NCBI GenBank assembly: GCA_009760855.2
Contig: WPIO01000032.1
Location: 3,355,001 to 3,419,000 of the forward strand
Source of the DNA: Cristatella mucedo
Taxonomy: Eukaryota; Bryozoa; Phylactolaemata; Cristatellidae
Reading direction: 5' to 3'
Length of the DNA stretch: 64,000 bases
Within the stretch, counting starts at the first letter, position 1, and each line of letters opens with the position of its first letter. A program made the translations under genes and the position numbers. The notes below the pieces were generated by a model. The model had not been told where the DNA came from. It saw nothing but the letters and a program-made list of their open reading frames with translations, and made no database searches. This document shows positions 1 through 11,510 of the stretch, one piece after another.

Positions 1-160
1 AAAATGGCTTTTTGACCTTCCTGTACGTAGCAGCCCTCTCTGTCTCTCACGGCGGACTGAAGTACTGTAGTAGCTGCAATCTACCCTTCGGGTAGGTTTC
101 ATAACTTCCTATAGCAGTCGTCTACCAGTCAGTCTCAGTTAGGTGTGCGCTGCAAAAAAC

Positions 161-162
<2 letters not shown>

Positions 163-224
<62 letters not shown>

Positions 225-309
225 GTATATATATATATAGTGGTATATATATAGATAGTGGTATATATATAGATAGTGGTATATATATAGTGGTATATAT
301 ATATATAGT

Positions 310-350
<41 letters not shown>

Positions 351-475
351 GTATATATAGTGGTATATATAGTGGTATATATAGTGGTATATATAGTGGT
401 ATATATATATATATAGTGGTATATATATAGTGGTATATATATAGTGGTATATATATATAGTGGTATATATTCCTC
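163..475 (+). repeat. (AT)n microsatellite with GTGGTATATAT units
   Basis: Pure AT to about 220, then alternating (TA)n and AGTGGTATATA units, partly a higher-order repeat of about 10-18 bp. Tyr-Ile open frames here are artefacts. Confidence 0.97.
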
Positions 476-1560
476 CAGGCTGTCGCGTGGTTACCAGACG
501 GTCGAAGAACTAATAAATGCCATGGACCCGGTGAGGACATTCCATGTCGTGGCATATTGCTTGATTGTTGGCTTGGCTGATCTATATATACCGAAAAAAA
601 CGGCAGGACCTCTTGCAAAGCGAGCGACTCGATCAGTTGTTTTCTGCTGTTTTTCCTGGAAATCCTGCAGTACAACGAATGATACAGCTGGTTCTGTCAA
701 AGTGCACCATAGGTCTGCGTATGAATACTGGGCCCCCTGGCCACTTGTTTCGGCCACTTATGCACATAGTGCCCCACCTCGCCGCCAATGTAACGCGTCA
801 GTAGGAGGAAACACTTGTATGACTCATGACCGTGCTGTTCCCAAACGAAAGCGCTTCTGCGAGAGGCATTTCGATGCATAATGGCTGGGCAGGTCGCATC
901 CTAAGCCACGGCCCACCCGGCAGCTGTGACGCAACTAAGCGGCCCACTCCCACGGTATGAATTGACATCTTTTGTGGGCTGAATTTCATTAATGATTTCC
1001 ACACCAAGGTACCCATCGGAAACGAATGCACCGACAGGATCTCGCCGAAAGGCCTCCGGCCGCCTCTGGAGCTCCGCGTCATCGACCGACACTTGGACCT
1101 AGAAGTGAAGGCGATGATTAACGGACATCTTCACCGCCATTGGGCAGGTCAAGCACTATACCAGCAAGAAGCCGGATCTGCCTCTGCTGTCTGCCGTGTG
1201 CCGCCAATTGAACCATCCTCTTTGCGAGTGATGACGGCCAAGGTGTACTGTAGCGCAGAGCTAGCTAGCCTTGCCTCAATTTGAGCGCGAACAATAACTG
1301 CATGGCGGGGGAAAACTGCTTTGTCCTGGAGCAGTGAGCCAGGAAGCTCTGGGATCAGCTGCGGTGATTCTGCCTTCGGTCTGTTATCCGCCGGTGTAGC
1401 CGACCGATGTTGGCTGGCCTGTCAACCTCGGCCCCTAACTCTGTCCAAAAAGAATCGTCTGGAACCCTCTCAGCATTCAAGCTAGATGGGATCGCTCATG
1501 CGGCGGTCGAGCAACGGTTTTAATTCCTTACCGTAATGGCCCACGGTGCCGGGCCCGATA
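476..1560. other. No recognised gene
   Basis: Moderately GC-rich. The plus-strand open frames at 444-881 and 1093-1284 have no recognised domain. They may be remains of an old element, but I cannot name it. Confidence 0.4.
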
Positions 1561-2440
1561 CTACTAAGCTCTTTCCCCATTATCTCGGCTAGATAATTAA
1601 CAGTAGAGCGACGCTCGCTCCGGGCTCCTGCTCTTTCTTTGGCTTCGTTTCGACGCCGTCGCCAGTAGTTACCGGACTCGTTTCTCTGAAAGCGAGGTCG
1701 GAGGGTGGGCTGTTCGCCGGCGATTGATGGGACAGCGCGAGGTAGCGCCAGGAGGATTCGGTGGACGCCGCCGAATACGGTCGTTAAGCGCCCGTGCTCG
1801 CATTTTGTGTTTGTGTGTCTGTGCGCGCACGTAGTCCCGGCATAAGGATTTGCCGATGCGAAATGGACGGCGGTTGATTTAGTGCGTAAGGTATCGTTAC
1901 CTTTAAGGTGAAAGCGGAGCCCTAGTTCTCCAGTCTAGGTTCAGGTTGTTCGGGCTCCGTCTGTGTGAGTCGTTCCCCACTATAGACGTAGGTAGCCAAA
2001 GTGCTAGGACGTATTTCCCCCGCAACAGTATTTATTATTATACTTGTTTGTTGAGAGCCTGCGAGGAGTGTGGAGATAAAACTGAGCTAGACGCGCAGCG
2101 ACATTGTGCGCTTGCGAATAAAGCTCAGTAAAATCCCCTATTCGTGTCTCTTTCCAATTCACGCCGCGGACTCACGAACCCCTTAGTAATGGTATGTCAG
2201 CGCCGGAAGCACTCGTTTCGTGGCGGCTTGCTTTTCTCGCGTAGGCACTCACCGAACCGCATTCGGCAGAAACTTACGTGGCTCGGTAAGCGGCAGGTTA
2301 CGGCTCCTCCGCCGAGCCTACGGCGTTACCCTACCAAGCCTTCCGCAAAGGTCTTACCATAGGAAGCAGAAATCGTCGAGAAAAGATGGCAACAGTTCAG
2401 TAGCGCGCAGACCCAGCGGTTCAAAAATGACGCCTCGCGA
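1560..2440. other. GC-rich sequence, no recognised gene
   Basis: CpG-rich, with short open frames of no known family. Composition resembles an LTR or promoter region more than the surrounding AT-rich DNA. Confidence 0.35.
2116..2123 (+). promoter_or_regulatory. Isolated AATAAA in GC-rich context
   Basis: GCGAATAAAGCTCAGTAAAA is a poly(A)-signal-like site about 300 bp before the repeat block. No gene was recognised to which it could belong; it may be part of an old LTR element. Confidence 0.25.
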
Positions 2441-2990
2441 ATTGTATATGTTGTGTGCGCCTGTGGCTTCTCGGCCGCGATGTCTGCCGCGATGTCTGCC
2501 CCGCCTTCGGCGGGTAGTTCAGCCTTTGACATTCTATGGGGGAAGGGATGTTGTGAGAGCCTCCCGCGAGTGGCAGAGCTGACGTGAGCCTCCTGCGAGT
2601 GGCGGTCACGTAGCCCGCTCGAGTTTCGGGCCTCGAGCGCCCCCCCCCCCCGTCAGGCTGGTGGACTGATATCTATTTGCCATGGGGGAAGGGACGTTGT
2701 GTGCGCGTGCTGCTTCGTGGTTGAACCAAGCAGCATTTGACGTCAGCATGTGGCCCACCACAGATACCCGCCTGCCGCGGGTGGTTGAACCTAGCAGCCT
2801 TTGACGTCAGCATGTGGCCCACCACAGATGCAATCGCGTATCTGTGGTCAGCCCCAGCTCGTATATGTACCCCGCTGGGGGAATAAAGAGATAGTCTCGT
2901 TCACCATTTACGTTCGCCCGCTTGGGTCTTCGTGTCACCGCGAGACTCCAATAACGCTGCTGCAGCCGGAGACAGTAATATAACATCTAA
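2440..2990 (+). repeat. GC-rich block with internal repeats, LTR-like end
   Basis: Internal duplicates: TGGGGGAAGGGA(T/C)GTTGTG at 2537 and 2684; TTTGACGTCAGCATGTGGCC at 2737 and 2800; GCGAGTGGC at 2567 and 2597. It contains TATGTACCCCG, AATAAA at 2881 and ends TAATATAACA near 2985. TGTTG...AACA ends would suit a solo LTR, but no target duplication was found and the start is uncertain. Confidence 0.35.
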
Positions 2991-3543
2991 TAGGAAGGCC
3001 AGCTGCCGTAAGCCTCGGGCTGACGGACAGCAGCCGACGGCGATTGTCGTTGCCATGCCATCAGCTTCAACTCTAGACTGACCGTCACCAGTTGCTTAGA
3101 ATCCTCGCGATGGTCATTTCGTGAAAAGCACACCAAAATTTCGGCCATTCACGAGGAAATAGCCTCATTACGAGCCCAGCATTAGGCAACGTACCAATGG
3201 ACGGCATTCGGTTCCTTCTGGTCCGGATATTTACCTCCTTGTTAAAGTGCCTAGCGAGTTTTCTTACTCAGGCGCTATGTAACGTTCTTCCAGCCGATAG
3301 TGAGATTTTTGTGAAATCTACGTTGAAACTGCCAGATGTCGCCTAAAAAATGTGGGCTAAGTAGTTGATTTCTGCAGCAGTTGGGCTTTCCTTGTAACAA
3401 TGCGAACAAATCTAATATCCATTCCAATTCCTGGCAAGCTTCCCATTATTTATAAAAGCTGTGTACTCCGTTACAAGTTACACACACTCGCCGAAGTAAA
3501 TACAATATGGCACCACATCTTGCAATATAGAAAAAACCAAAAC

Positions 3544-3605
3544 GTATTCTATTCTATTCTATTCTATTGCGTATTCTATTCTATTCTATTCTATTCTATT
3601 CTATT
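3544..3605 (+). repeat. (ATTCT)n tandem repeat
   Basis: Pentamer TATTC repeated about ten times, interrupted twice by TATTGCG. Confidence 0.95.
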
Positions 3606-3705
3606 GCGTATCACTTTGCAGCAAATGTAAAGCGCCTAGAAAGAGATTAAGTTCTCTGAGGGCGCTTTATCAAGTGCAATATTATTATTATTATTATTAA
3701 AACTT
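3600..3705 (+). mobile_element. L2 LINE tail fragment
   Basis: TTTGCAGCAAATGTAAAGCG, CCTAGAAAGAGATTAAGTTC, TCTGAGGGCGCTTTATCAAG and (ATT)n. It is directly preceded by an (ATTCT)n array. Confidence 0.88.
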
Positions 3706-3934
3706 GGCTCTTTGTGAATGTAAATGCTGCCTTTTACAATGGCTTCTATAGACCTCAGTGTACATGATAATTGACACGCAGTGAAAACCGCAGGATGTGC
3801 GATCTAGTTAAGAGAAGCCCTCGTTGAAGATATTGTTACTTTTAGCTTTTGGAAAAATGCAGTGTGGTCGTTGAAATACGTAAAGAATAGTACAAAGTGC
3901 CGCGCTTACAAAATTATGTTAAGAGTTCAATGGT

Positions 3935-4220
3935 GAAGCTGAAAAGGGGCCTAGAAAAAGATTAATTTATCTGAGAGTGCTATAACAAATATATCATTAT
4001 CATCATTTTCTTATTATGTATTCTACCATCAACTGCTCAACCATCGCAGCTTGAAACCGTAATTTACTTGGTAGCGGTAGTTCCTCTTTTATATTCCAGT
4101 AAGTAGGGTCGGATCCATTCGATCATGCTTCCTGAAAGCTAATGCAAAGTGCCGAGAAAGAGACTGAATTCTGTGATGGCGCTATAATAAATGTATTGTT
4201 ATAATTAAATTTATTATTAT
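3935..4220 (+). mobile_element. Two worn L2 LINE tails in tandem
   Basis: GGGGCCTAGAAAAAGATTAA (3945) and AAAGTGCCGAGAAAGAGACT (4146) are both tail blocks, each followed by an AT-rich repeat. Confidence 0.7.
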
Positions 4221-4249
4221 TATTCGCCTGAGCTTGGTGGGAATTCTCA

Positions 4250-4870
4250 GACTAAGATCTCTCGAAAATAAAAATGCAAGCAAGGCGCACCATTTTCCGA
4301 ATGGCCTGTGAGGTTAAATCGGTCCTGATCAGTTCTCTTTTAATCAGTTCTCTTGTAACCCAAGAAAATTGAGAGAATTCGACACACTGGAGGGCTGCGA
4401 AGATCAAAGGAAAGGTACAGCTGAGTGTCATCTGCATAGAAATGAAAGCCTAGATCGTGCCATATTAATCATCGGTGAATAGCTGATTTAACAGCCTCAT
4501 TTATATTACGTCAGCCTTAACGGCTATCATTACCGCTCGCAGTTGGCAATAAAGGATAGCCCACTGCAGGATTCGAACCCGTGATCTCAGTTGTGAAGAA
4601 CGAGCGCCCAACCTCCTGAGCTATCACGACCCACGTAGGAGTAAGCGTATAAATCGTGAAAGAGGCGGACAAGCACAAAACCCTAGTGTACCTCGTACTT
4701 AAGCGGTTTTTCGGATGATTATATTTGTCCGTTCGCTCTAGTACTCAAGATTTCTTTACTACTATAATATCCTAAACATTGCAGTGCAGTGTTAGTGATG
4801 CCCAGGCTAGATGAGAGGTTCCTGGGGTCTTGGTGATTAATAGTATCAGTATCTTTTAATCAGTTCTCAT
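4250..4870 (-). mobile_element. L2 LINE fragment with intact YADD motif, split by a SINE
   Basis: On the minus strand 4415-4445 reads FYADDTQLY. After the SINE, the text GAGTAAGCGTATAAATCGTG (4640) and GATGCCCAGGCTAGATGAGA (4798) continues the same LINE in the order of the 24.2-24.5-kb copy. Confidence 0.72.
4479..4637 (-). mobile_element. tRNA-derived SINE, family 2, inside an L2 LINE
   Basis: AGCTGATTTAACAGCCTCAT and GGCTATCATTACCGCTCGCA are the 3' part. The head on the minus strand is GTCGTGATAGCTCAGGAGGT, with B-box GGGTTCGAATCC. Head pairing is not that of a functional tRNA (the 5' and 3' acceptor strands do not pair). Confidence 0.8.
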
Positions 4871-4979
4871 TTAACCAAAGGAGACAACATCAAAGAAATC
4901 ATCCGTGGTAGACTAGATAATAGTGACCTAACACTAATAGCAAGCGAATCATAACTGCAGGTTTCAACCTTACCATCTA

Positions 4980-5697
4980 CACAAGTATTCTTATAATTCT
5001 GTACCCAGGCTGGGTTCGGCTGGCTGGGACCGGACGGCTATAGTGAGGGTTAGGGTCACCGGCTAGGCCGGGGTCGGACCTACGGCATGGCCGGATGTAT
5101 GCGGTGACGTGAGGTCACCGGGGCTCTTGGGTACGGGAAGTTGGCCAAGTAAGTCGTGGTGTTGGAGGCTCCCGGTCTAGCCGAGTTATGCACCTGGATT
5201 CGTGCCGGCGTGCTCCGGCGATGCTGCCACGCACGCAAGGGAACGAGTACCCAAGGCCCGAGCAAAGCTGGATAGCTCGCTCGTTGTTGGCTTGTTTTTA
5301 TTCCGCTTTCCCCGTGTAGCGTGTTCGTGACCCCCCCCCGTGTGTTGGCGTCTTTCGGTGGAAGTTTGCGACTGTGGTAGTTGCCGACTCAGACTAGCCA
5401 GCAGTTACTCAGCCAGCCGGGTTTTGGACGGCGTACGCTCGTACTGTTGGATTCGGAGTCGGTGCAACGACAGGACTGCAGAAGCCGATTGATCCCAACT
5501 AACACGTTTGTTGGCGCTTGCTGCGTCGTCTTGCGCCCCCGTAGTGTACTTGTATAGGACCCTCCCTGTAGACTTGTTTAGTTCCCCCGTTGTTGACGCA
5601 TGCGTTATTATAAAGATGTTTAACCTGACGGCCGCTCGTGTTACCCTAGCTCGGCGGCATGGCGAGCGGCAGCGTGGCCGGAGTATGGCGGGAAATG
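4980..5697. other. GC-rich sequence before the tandem duplication
   Basis: A compositional island with GGTCACCGG-like repeats near 5050-5120 and a C-run at 5331. No open frame of a recognised family. Confidence 0.35.
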
Positions 5698-6128
5698 GCC
5701 TTTGATCCCCGGAGCCCGGTTACAATTCGATGGCATAGAATCCGACGCTTCCTAGCAGCCTCCGGTTTCGCCGATTGGGTGTAGGCCCTGTGAAATTTCC
5801 AGTTTATCTAATCCACGACCAGGATTTTTTTAAAGATGCGATGAATTTCTCTTAGCCAAGACTGAAGGACACCCGAATAAGTATGATTCGCAGTAGAAAA
5901 CCTTTGAATTCTGGCCTTTGATCCCCGGAGCCCGGTTACAATTCGATGGCATAGAATCCGACGCTTCCTAGCAGCCTCCGGTTTCGCCGATTGGGTGTAG
6001 GCCCTGTGAAATTTCCAGTTTATCTAATCCACGACCAGGATTTTTTTAAAGATGCGATGAATTTCTCTTAACCAAGACTGAAGGACACCCGAATAAGTAT
6101 GATTCGCAGTAGAAAACCTTTGAATTCT
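5697..6128 (+). repeat. Tandem duplication, 2 x 216 bp, almost identical
   Basis: 5697-5912 is repeated as 5913-6128. The only difference I see is G at 5855 versus A at 6071. The unit begins GGCCTTTGATCCCCGGAGCC and ends AAACCTTTGAATTCT. No coding capacity was recognised in it. Confidence 0.95.
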
Positions 6129-6284
6129 CATTCTTCCCGTGCGCGGAAGCTGAACGATAAAAAAGAGGACTTATGGTTGCTCTACATGACCCACATGGCC
6201 TTAAAAATCTTATGGGGCTCTTCATTTGAATAATTGCTGTCTCCTGCCGGTAAATAGGTAAATATTCTGCGTTTCACCATACTC

Positions 6285-6640
6285 TTAAAGCTTGGAGCTC
6301 ACTTTCGACTTGCGTTACGACATCCACTGACTTGACCACGTTTAAAAAGAAATTAAAAACTATCTATTTATCATCTATCATCTATTTATCACGGCATCTA
6401 GTGAATCTATGGGATTCGTCCTTTACATGCTTATGCTTTCTGACACTGAATGCTGTCACTAACTATATTTGCATGCTGACCCTATGCACGTCACCCCTAA
6501 CTATGTTATACTTGTTGTCGTTGAGCATGCTATAAATAACCATTCGATCGTGCTTCCTTTGCAGCAAATATAAAGTGCCTAGAAAGAGATTAAGTTCTCC
6601 GAGGGGGCTATATCAAATGTATCATTATTATGCATTGTTA
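6285..6640 (+). mobile_element. L2 LINE 3' end
   Basis: GCTTGGAGCTCACTTTCGAC, CTTGACCACGTTTAAAAAGA, 3' UTR GCATGCTGACCCTATGCACG and tail AAAGTGCCTAGAAAGAGATT, ending in a degraded ATT repeat. Confidence 0.82.
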
Positions 6641-7394
6641 TTATTATCGTAATAGTCTACCGCCCCTTTAACCAGCCTAATCTCCATCGTTAAACATTTT
6701 CCAGATTTCCTCACCACAACGTTTTGGTTCATTCGTTGAAGGGTAATTGCTGGAGATTTCAACAGTTGTGTAGAGGATACCAACAAAGGGTTAAAATGCC
6801 TTGCTCCAAAGCACCTTCGAAACATTTGGTTTGAATTGAAACATTTTCGGTTTCGATGCCTCCTTGTGGGCTACACCATTCCAGCTCTATCAGTGGCGAG
6901 GCCTTAAAGCATTCTGTCGGGATTAAGGGCTCGTATGGTCTTCGTCAACGCTTCTCAAGCTGAGCGTGCTTCTTATAGGACGCATCAATGTAAATGTTGA
7001 CAAGCCCTCAATGAATAAGCTCCTTTAAATGATTTGTGGATACAGAAGCGCCGAGAAAGGTTCTTTTCACTGAAAAAACTATACAAAATACGGTGAGTAA
7101 GGAGAAGACTTGGACGCTGTACCAAAAACGCAGGTCAAAACTCGGACCATGCTTTAGAGATTGCCTCTGTACGTACCTTAGACAGCTCAATAATTACACC
7201 ATTATGATGCAATTATGACGCAAAAAAATTATCAGATCATTTATTATTTGCTATGTACAAAAATGCACATACAAATATTGATAAAAGAGAGCATTTTACA
7301 CTGTACTTAAGTGAGAACATTGCACTCAAATCACGTTTCTCCGTGCAACTAAGGAAGTCCCCGGAAACAATGCTTACCGTTGGTGCAAAGCTCA

Positions 7395-7800
7395 GCATCT
7401 AGTCTTGGCTATTGTGAGCTTCGCAGTTGCCACATCATACCACTTCTCTCGCCAATGTGCACTGGCTCCCATTCCAGTAGCTCATCAACTTCAAGGCTTT
7501 GTCATTCACTTTTGGGTCCCTTCATTCTCTGGCTCGAGCTTACCTATTAGAAATGCTCCCCCACTAAGCCAGGCATCGTACGCCCGCTTTTCTGAATCAA
7601 ATCGTTTAGCTACCCCTCGCACGAACCTCAAATCCTTTGGAGACCTGCCTGTATGTAGTTCGCAGGCTCCCAGAGCCTGGAACTCACTCTCGACTGACGT
7701 CACGACGTCCCTTAACTTGACATTTTAAATGAAGCTGAAAACGCAGCTGCTTATCACAGCATTTAGTGGGTCCATGTTTTCGTCCTTTGTGTGCTTATAA
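7395..7800 (+). mobile_element. L2 LINE C-terminal fragment
   Basis: Reads [40 protein letters not shown] and TDVTTSLNLTF, followed by GAAAACGCAGCTGCTTATCA. The tail is missing. Confidence 0.8.
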
Positions 7801-8970
7801 TCCTGGCCACTGGTTACTAGGACCATTAGATAGTAAAAAGCACTGAACGATGCACAAGTGAGCACGCAGCAAGTCTTACAATTGTAAGATTTGCCCATTT
7901 GAGCATGTCTACCGTCTGCTGTTTTGATCTGTATGCCTCTGTAGTGCATGGACATTTTTGTAACGAATATTTAGTAAACTGCCTCCTTCCTTCTGCCATG
8001 CCACACTACTCATTCTGATTGTGTGCGGTGGGTGATCTCTCACCCAATAAATTTCTCCCTCACGTCACCTGCTGAGCCCTTAGATGGAAGGCTAATTGAC
8101 GATTTTGCAAACAACGGTCGAGAGAAAAACGGTCTCTTTTGACGCTTTTATTACCGCTAGATACGGGCCCAGAGCCTCACAGGGATATATCACGAAGGCG
8201 ATACAATATATTGAAGATACCGGCTTTAAATGTGGAATTGCTTATAGTGAGGCTGAATGTTTTTTTTATGCTGAACTTTGACATTGTCCGAACGAAGCAG
8301 TCATAGCATGTGACATTCTCCCTCCCTCTTACGGAACTGCAGCCGAAAATTCTTCCTTACTCTACTGATGCATTCTAAACCAAAATTGGAAAAGTGATGC
8401 ATGGATACTAACACGGCGTAACAGATGTGCTGTTGAAAAGAGAACAGATTCTCAGCACGCACAAAACTTTAAAATTCCTAATGCTCGAGGTCAGAATTCC
8501 TGACTCCTGCCAACGGCTGCAACAAAGTCTACCCACTCGCTAATCCGGTGTGCCGCGCGTGTAGCGCTGAAGTGACCAATGACCGCTCCGGTCTCTAAGT
8601 ATCGATCCATACAAATAAGAAGTAGTGCAGCAGTTCCCAAAAGCAAATGGGTTAAGTGTGCAAGCGACGGCGATCGATGGGCACAGCCAAGGGAGAGTCG
8701 ACAGGCAAAGCAGAGCCAGTCTAAATACGTGCCAAGCGCTTACTCTGCGGTCACAGCTGCATCTCATGACCATTAGCTGGCTGCAGGCAGAACAGCAGCC
8801 TTTTCCCTGCACATGTCTAGTAATCTTACCAATTCAGTTACGAAAGATAAAGAGACTGGCCTGCTCATCAGTTCTCACGTACAATTACGCACCACTTACA
8901 TTTCCATAGCTTAAAAAAAGCATAATAATTAATAATAAATTCGGATAGTGCACCAAAGTAAAGGTTATAA
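7800..8970. other. No recognised feature
   Basis: Unique-looking intermediate-GC sequence. Overlapping small frames at 8540-8909 show no family motif. Confidence 0.3.
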
Positions 8971-8971
8971 G

Positions 8972-9090
8972 ATTCAACAGCCTCATTTATTTATCGGCAA
9001 ACGCTCCAGAACGGCTTTTACTTCCTCTAGCGGTGGGCAATAAGGAATTTCTTTTTTAAGACGTGAGCTCATGACCTGAATTATCTAGAC
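8972..9090 (-). mobile_element. SINE family 2 variant fragment
   Basis: TTCAACAGCCTCATTTATTT, AACGGCTTTTACTTCCTCTA and GAGCTCATGACC on the minus strand. It abuts an L2-type tail beginning near 9096. Confidence 0.5.
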
Positions 9091-9094
9091 CCGA

Positions 9095-9400
9095 AGAGAA
9101 CTTAATCTCTTTCTTGGCATTTTACATATGCTAGAAAGGGAGCATATCAACTAATTAGTGATATTACGCACAATTTTAGTAATCTATACACAAATATATG
9201 ACAATTCATAAGGGCACAATTGGCAAAGGCTGCGATGAACAGGTCAGATTGTAGCCTCTGTTTAAATTTCGGTTAGTCAGTGAATGTCATGAGATCTGTC
9301 GGTAGTAGGTTATAAGCGTTGGGTGCTGGGGAACAGCAGATAGTTCGCAATGTACCCACTGGGACTCGGATTTCACTCCAACCAGACCTGTCTATGCAGT
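9095..9400 (-). mobile_element. LINE 3' end, divergent L2-type lineage
   Basis: Tail: AAGAGAACTTAATCTCTTTC (9103). The minus-strand coding text is EIRVPVGTLRTICCSPAPNA and YNLLPTDLMTF, related to but distinct from the common copies' C-terminus. It ends where the hAT relic begins. Confidence 0.65.
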
Positions 9401-9439
9401 CGATGGAAAACCAAGAAAATGCTCATGTGACCTGTTCAA

Positions 9440-11510
9440 AACAACTCACCTTTGTCGAAGGAAACTATCGATCGTGACTGGCTTTGCTATTCACCATCTA
9501 AGCTTTATTTATTGTGCTTTCCATGCAAGCTAGTGTCACAAGAAGTTCTAGCCTTCGGCACAAAAGGTTTTGGCAACTACTAAACATAAGAAGCAACAAA
9601 ATCATGGAGCACGAGGTCAGTTCTATTCCTCAAGCATCGGTAATTATATTGCTAAAGCGACGTGACAAACAAATAGAGTATTGGCGTGCTGTTGGTTGAA
9701 ATTATTTCTTTTTTATCTGAACGTGCCCTGGCCTTTAGATGTGACAACCAGATCGTTGGCACTGCCCATAAAGGCAATTACTTGGGAATCATTGAACTTA
9801 TATCAAAATTGGATCCCTTCATGGCGAAACACCAGTAGATGCATGGTAACAAGGGAAAAGGACACACTTCATACCTGTCGGCCAATATCTGCAATACCTA
9901 ATTAAGATGATTGACCAGTCAGTTGTCGAGCAACTTAAGGCTAAAGATCAGTCTGCCAAGTAATTCCCAATCTCAGTTGATTCGACGCCTGGTATAACAC
10001 ACTAGGATCAGCTGACAGTGATTATTCGTTACGCGTTGCCATCTGGCTCAGCTAAGCGGTTACTTACATTTCTACCCCCGAAAGGTCACAAAGGTGAACT
10101 GCTTGCAGATAGCTTGCTTCAGTCTCTGCACAGTTGGGAGATCAACATTGACTATTGTCGAGGACATGACAGGCGTCAGCAACTAGAGTAGCAAATGCAG
10201 ACGTTTCCAGGCTCTTATAAGGCAGGTAAATCCTCATACCGCCTAATGCCCTGTGCAGGCGACTCCTTGAACCTCGTTGGTCAATGCGAAGCAGTGTGTT
10301 GTGCCAATGCTGTACCGTTATTTAGTTAAAGACTTAGTTGAAGACTGCATTTTTGCTGGTTTTACAGCACGCTGGGCCATCCAAGGACAAGCAGGAACAG
10401 ACTGCAGGTCGGCTTAACATTAAAGAGACTGTCGGACACACGGTGATCGAACGATTGGAGGCAGCAAATGCTCTGGTGAGAGACTATGACGAGGTTGTCG
10501 AAACTCGGGAGGACATCAAAAATGACAAAGTGATCGACCTCAAGGCAGAGGCGTTTCAAGAAGCCAGAGGATCGATCTAATGCAGTGCCTTAAGACGTCA
10601 TAATGGCTGCTTTTTGGAAGAAGGTTCTCGCGAGATTCCAAGCCAACAGTGTCTTGTTGTCGTCAGCTGATCAAAACTTGAATTGTGTTGCTGCGATTTG
10701 TGACTCGCTGCAAATGTCCAAAGCCTTAGTGAACCGTTCGACCACTTTGGAACACACACCTGTTACGCAAAGAAAACTGTCGGGCTGATCTCAGCAAGCG
10801 AGTAGGCAGACGAAATCGCAAGTATGACTTATACGGCAAGGACCCTGAAACTTCACTTGCAACCACTTGATCAATTCCGTAATGACACATTCATCATCAT
10901 AATCGACAGCCTTGCTGCTGCACTATCGAAGTGAAAGGAAGAATATGCTGAATGGGCAGACCTATTTGCTTTCTTGCGTAAAATGTCATCACTTTCTGAT
11001 GTAGAAATTCGAGAAGGTGCAAGCAAATTGTTTTTTTGCTATGCCTCTGATCGGCAGCCTGAACTGGCAATTTAGGTAGTACAATTTGAGGCAGATCTGC
11101 GAACACAGTTGGGCAAAAAAGAATTGCAGGCGTCGGAGTCAGACGACCTAGAGGAGGATGACAATGACGATCCAGATAATGCCACAGTCTGCAGCAAGAT
11201 AGAAATTCAGTTGTATCTCTTCATCGTTTATAGTGGTCTCAGTAGCTAATTTGCACACACAGAGACAGCCCTGCACATTTTCTTCTACCTCCTGGTGACG
11301 AACTGCTCAAGTGAGGGTTCACACAGCAAGGTAAAGCTGATTAGGTAGAATATCTGATCAATTATTTTGCACAAGCATCTGTACATGCTTAGCTTGCTGA
11401 GTATGGAGCAAGACCGTCCGAGTTGACAAGCTGACAGCTGTTTGTAAATTGTGATATGGATATATGATTGCCGGCTTTGTCTGTAAGTTCGTCAGACATC
11501 GATTAAAGTT
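9440..11510 (+). pseudogene. Decayed hAT-superfamily transposase, ZMYM1-like
   Basis: Read across several frames, the segment follows the order of ZMYM1/TTF-type hAT transposases. Near 9470 is DRDWLCYSPSKLY..CFPCKL (TTF zinc-finger region). Next come HEVSSIPQAS and RALAFRCDNQIVGTAHKGNY (about 9630-9790), and GHTSYLSANICNT. SVDSTP and DQLTVIIRYALP follow, with CRGHD near 10150. Then come MPCAGDSLNLVG (about 10250), LVRDYDEVVETREDI (about 10485), RFQANSVLLSSADQNLN (10635-10690) and RRNRKYDLYGKDPET. LFAFLRKMSSLSDVEIREGA is near 10970. The C-terminal dimerisation region ALHIFFYLLVTNCSSEGSHS is followed by LSLLSMEQD (11270-11410). Stops and frameshifts are numerous, so it is inactive. No terminal inverted repeats or target duplication were identified. 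Confidence 0.85.

Noticed and set aside
143-675. Open frames rich in Tyr-Ile
   Set aside because: They are translations of the AT microsatellite, not genes.
4560-4637. Possible genuine tRNA gene on the minus strand
   Set aside because: A- and B-boxes are present but acceptor strands do not pair, and the sequence continues as a SINE body.
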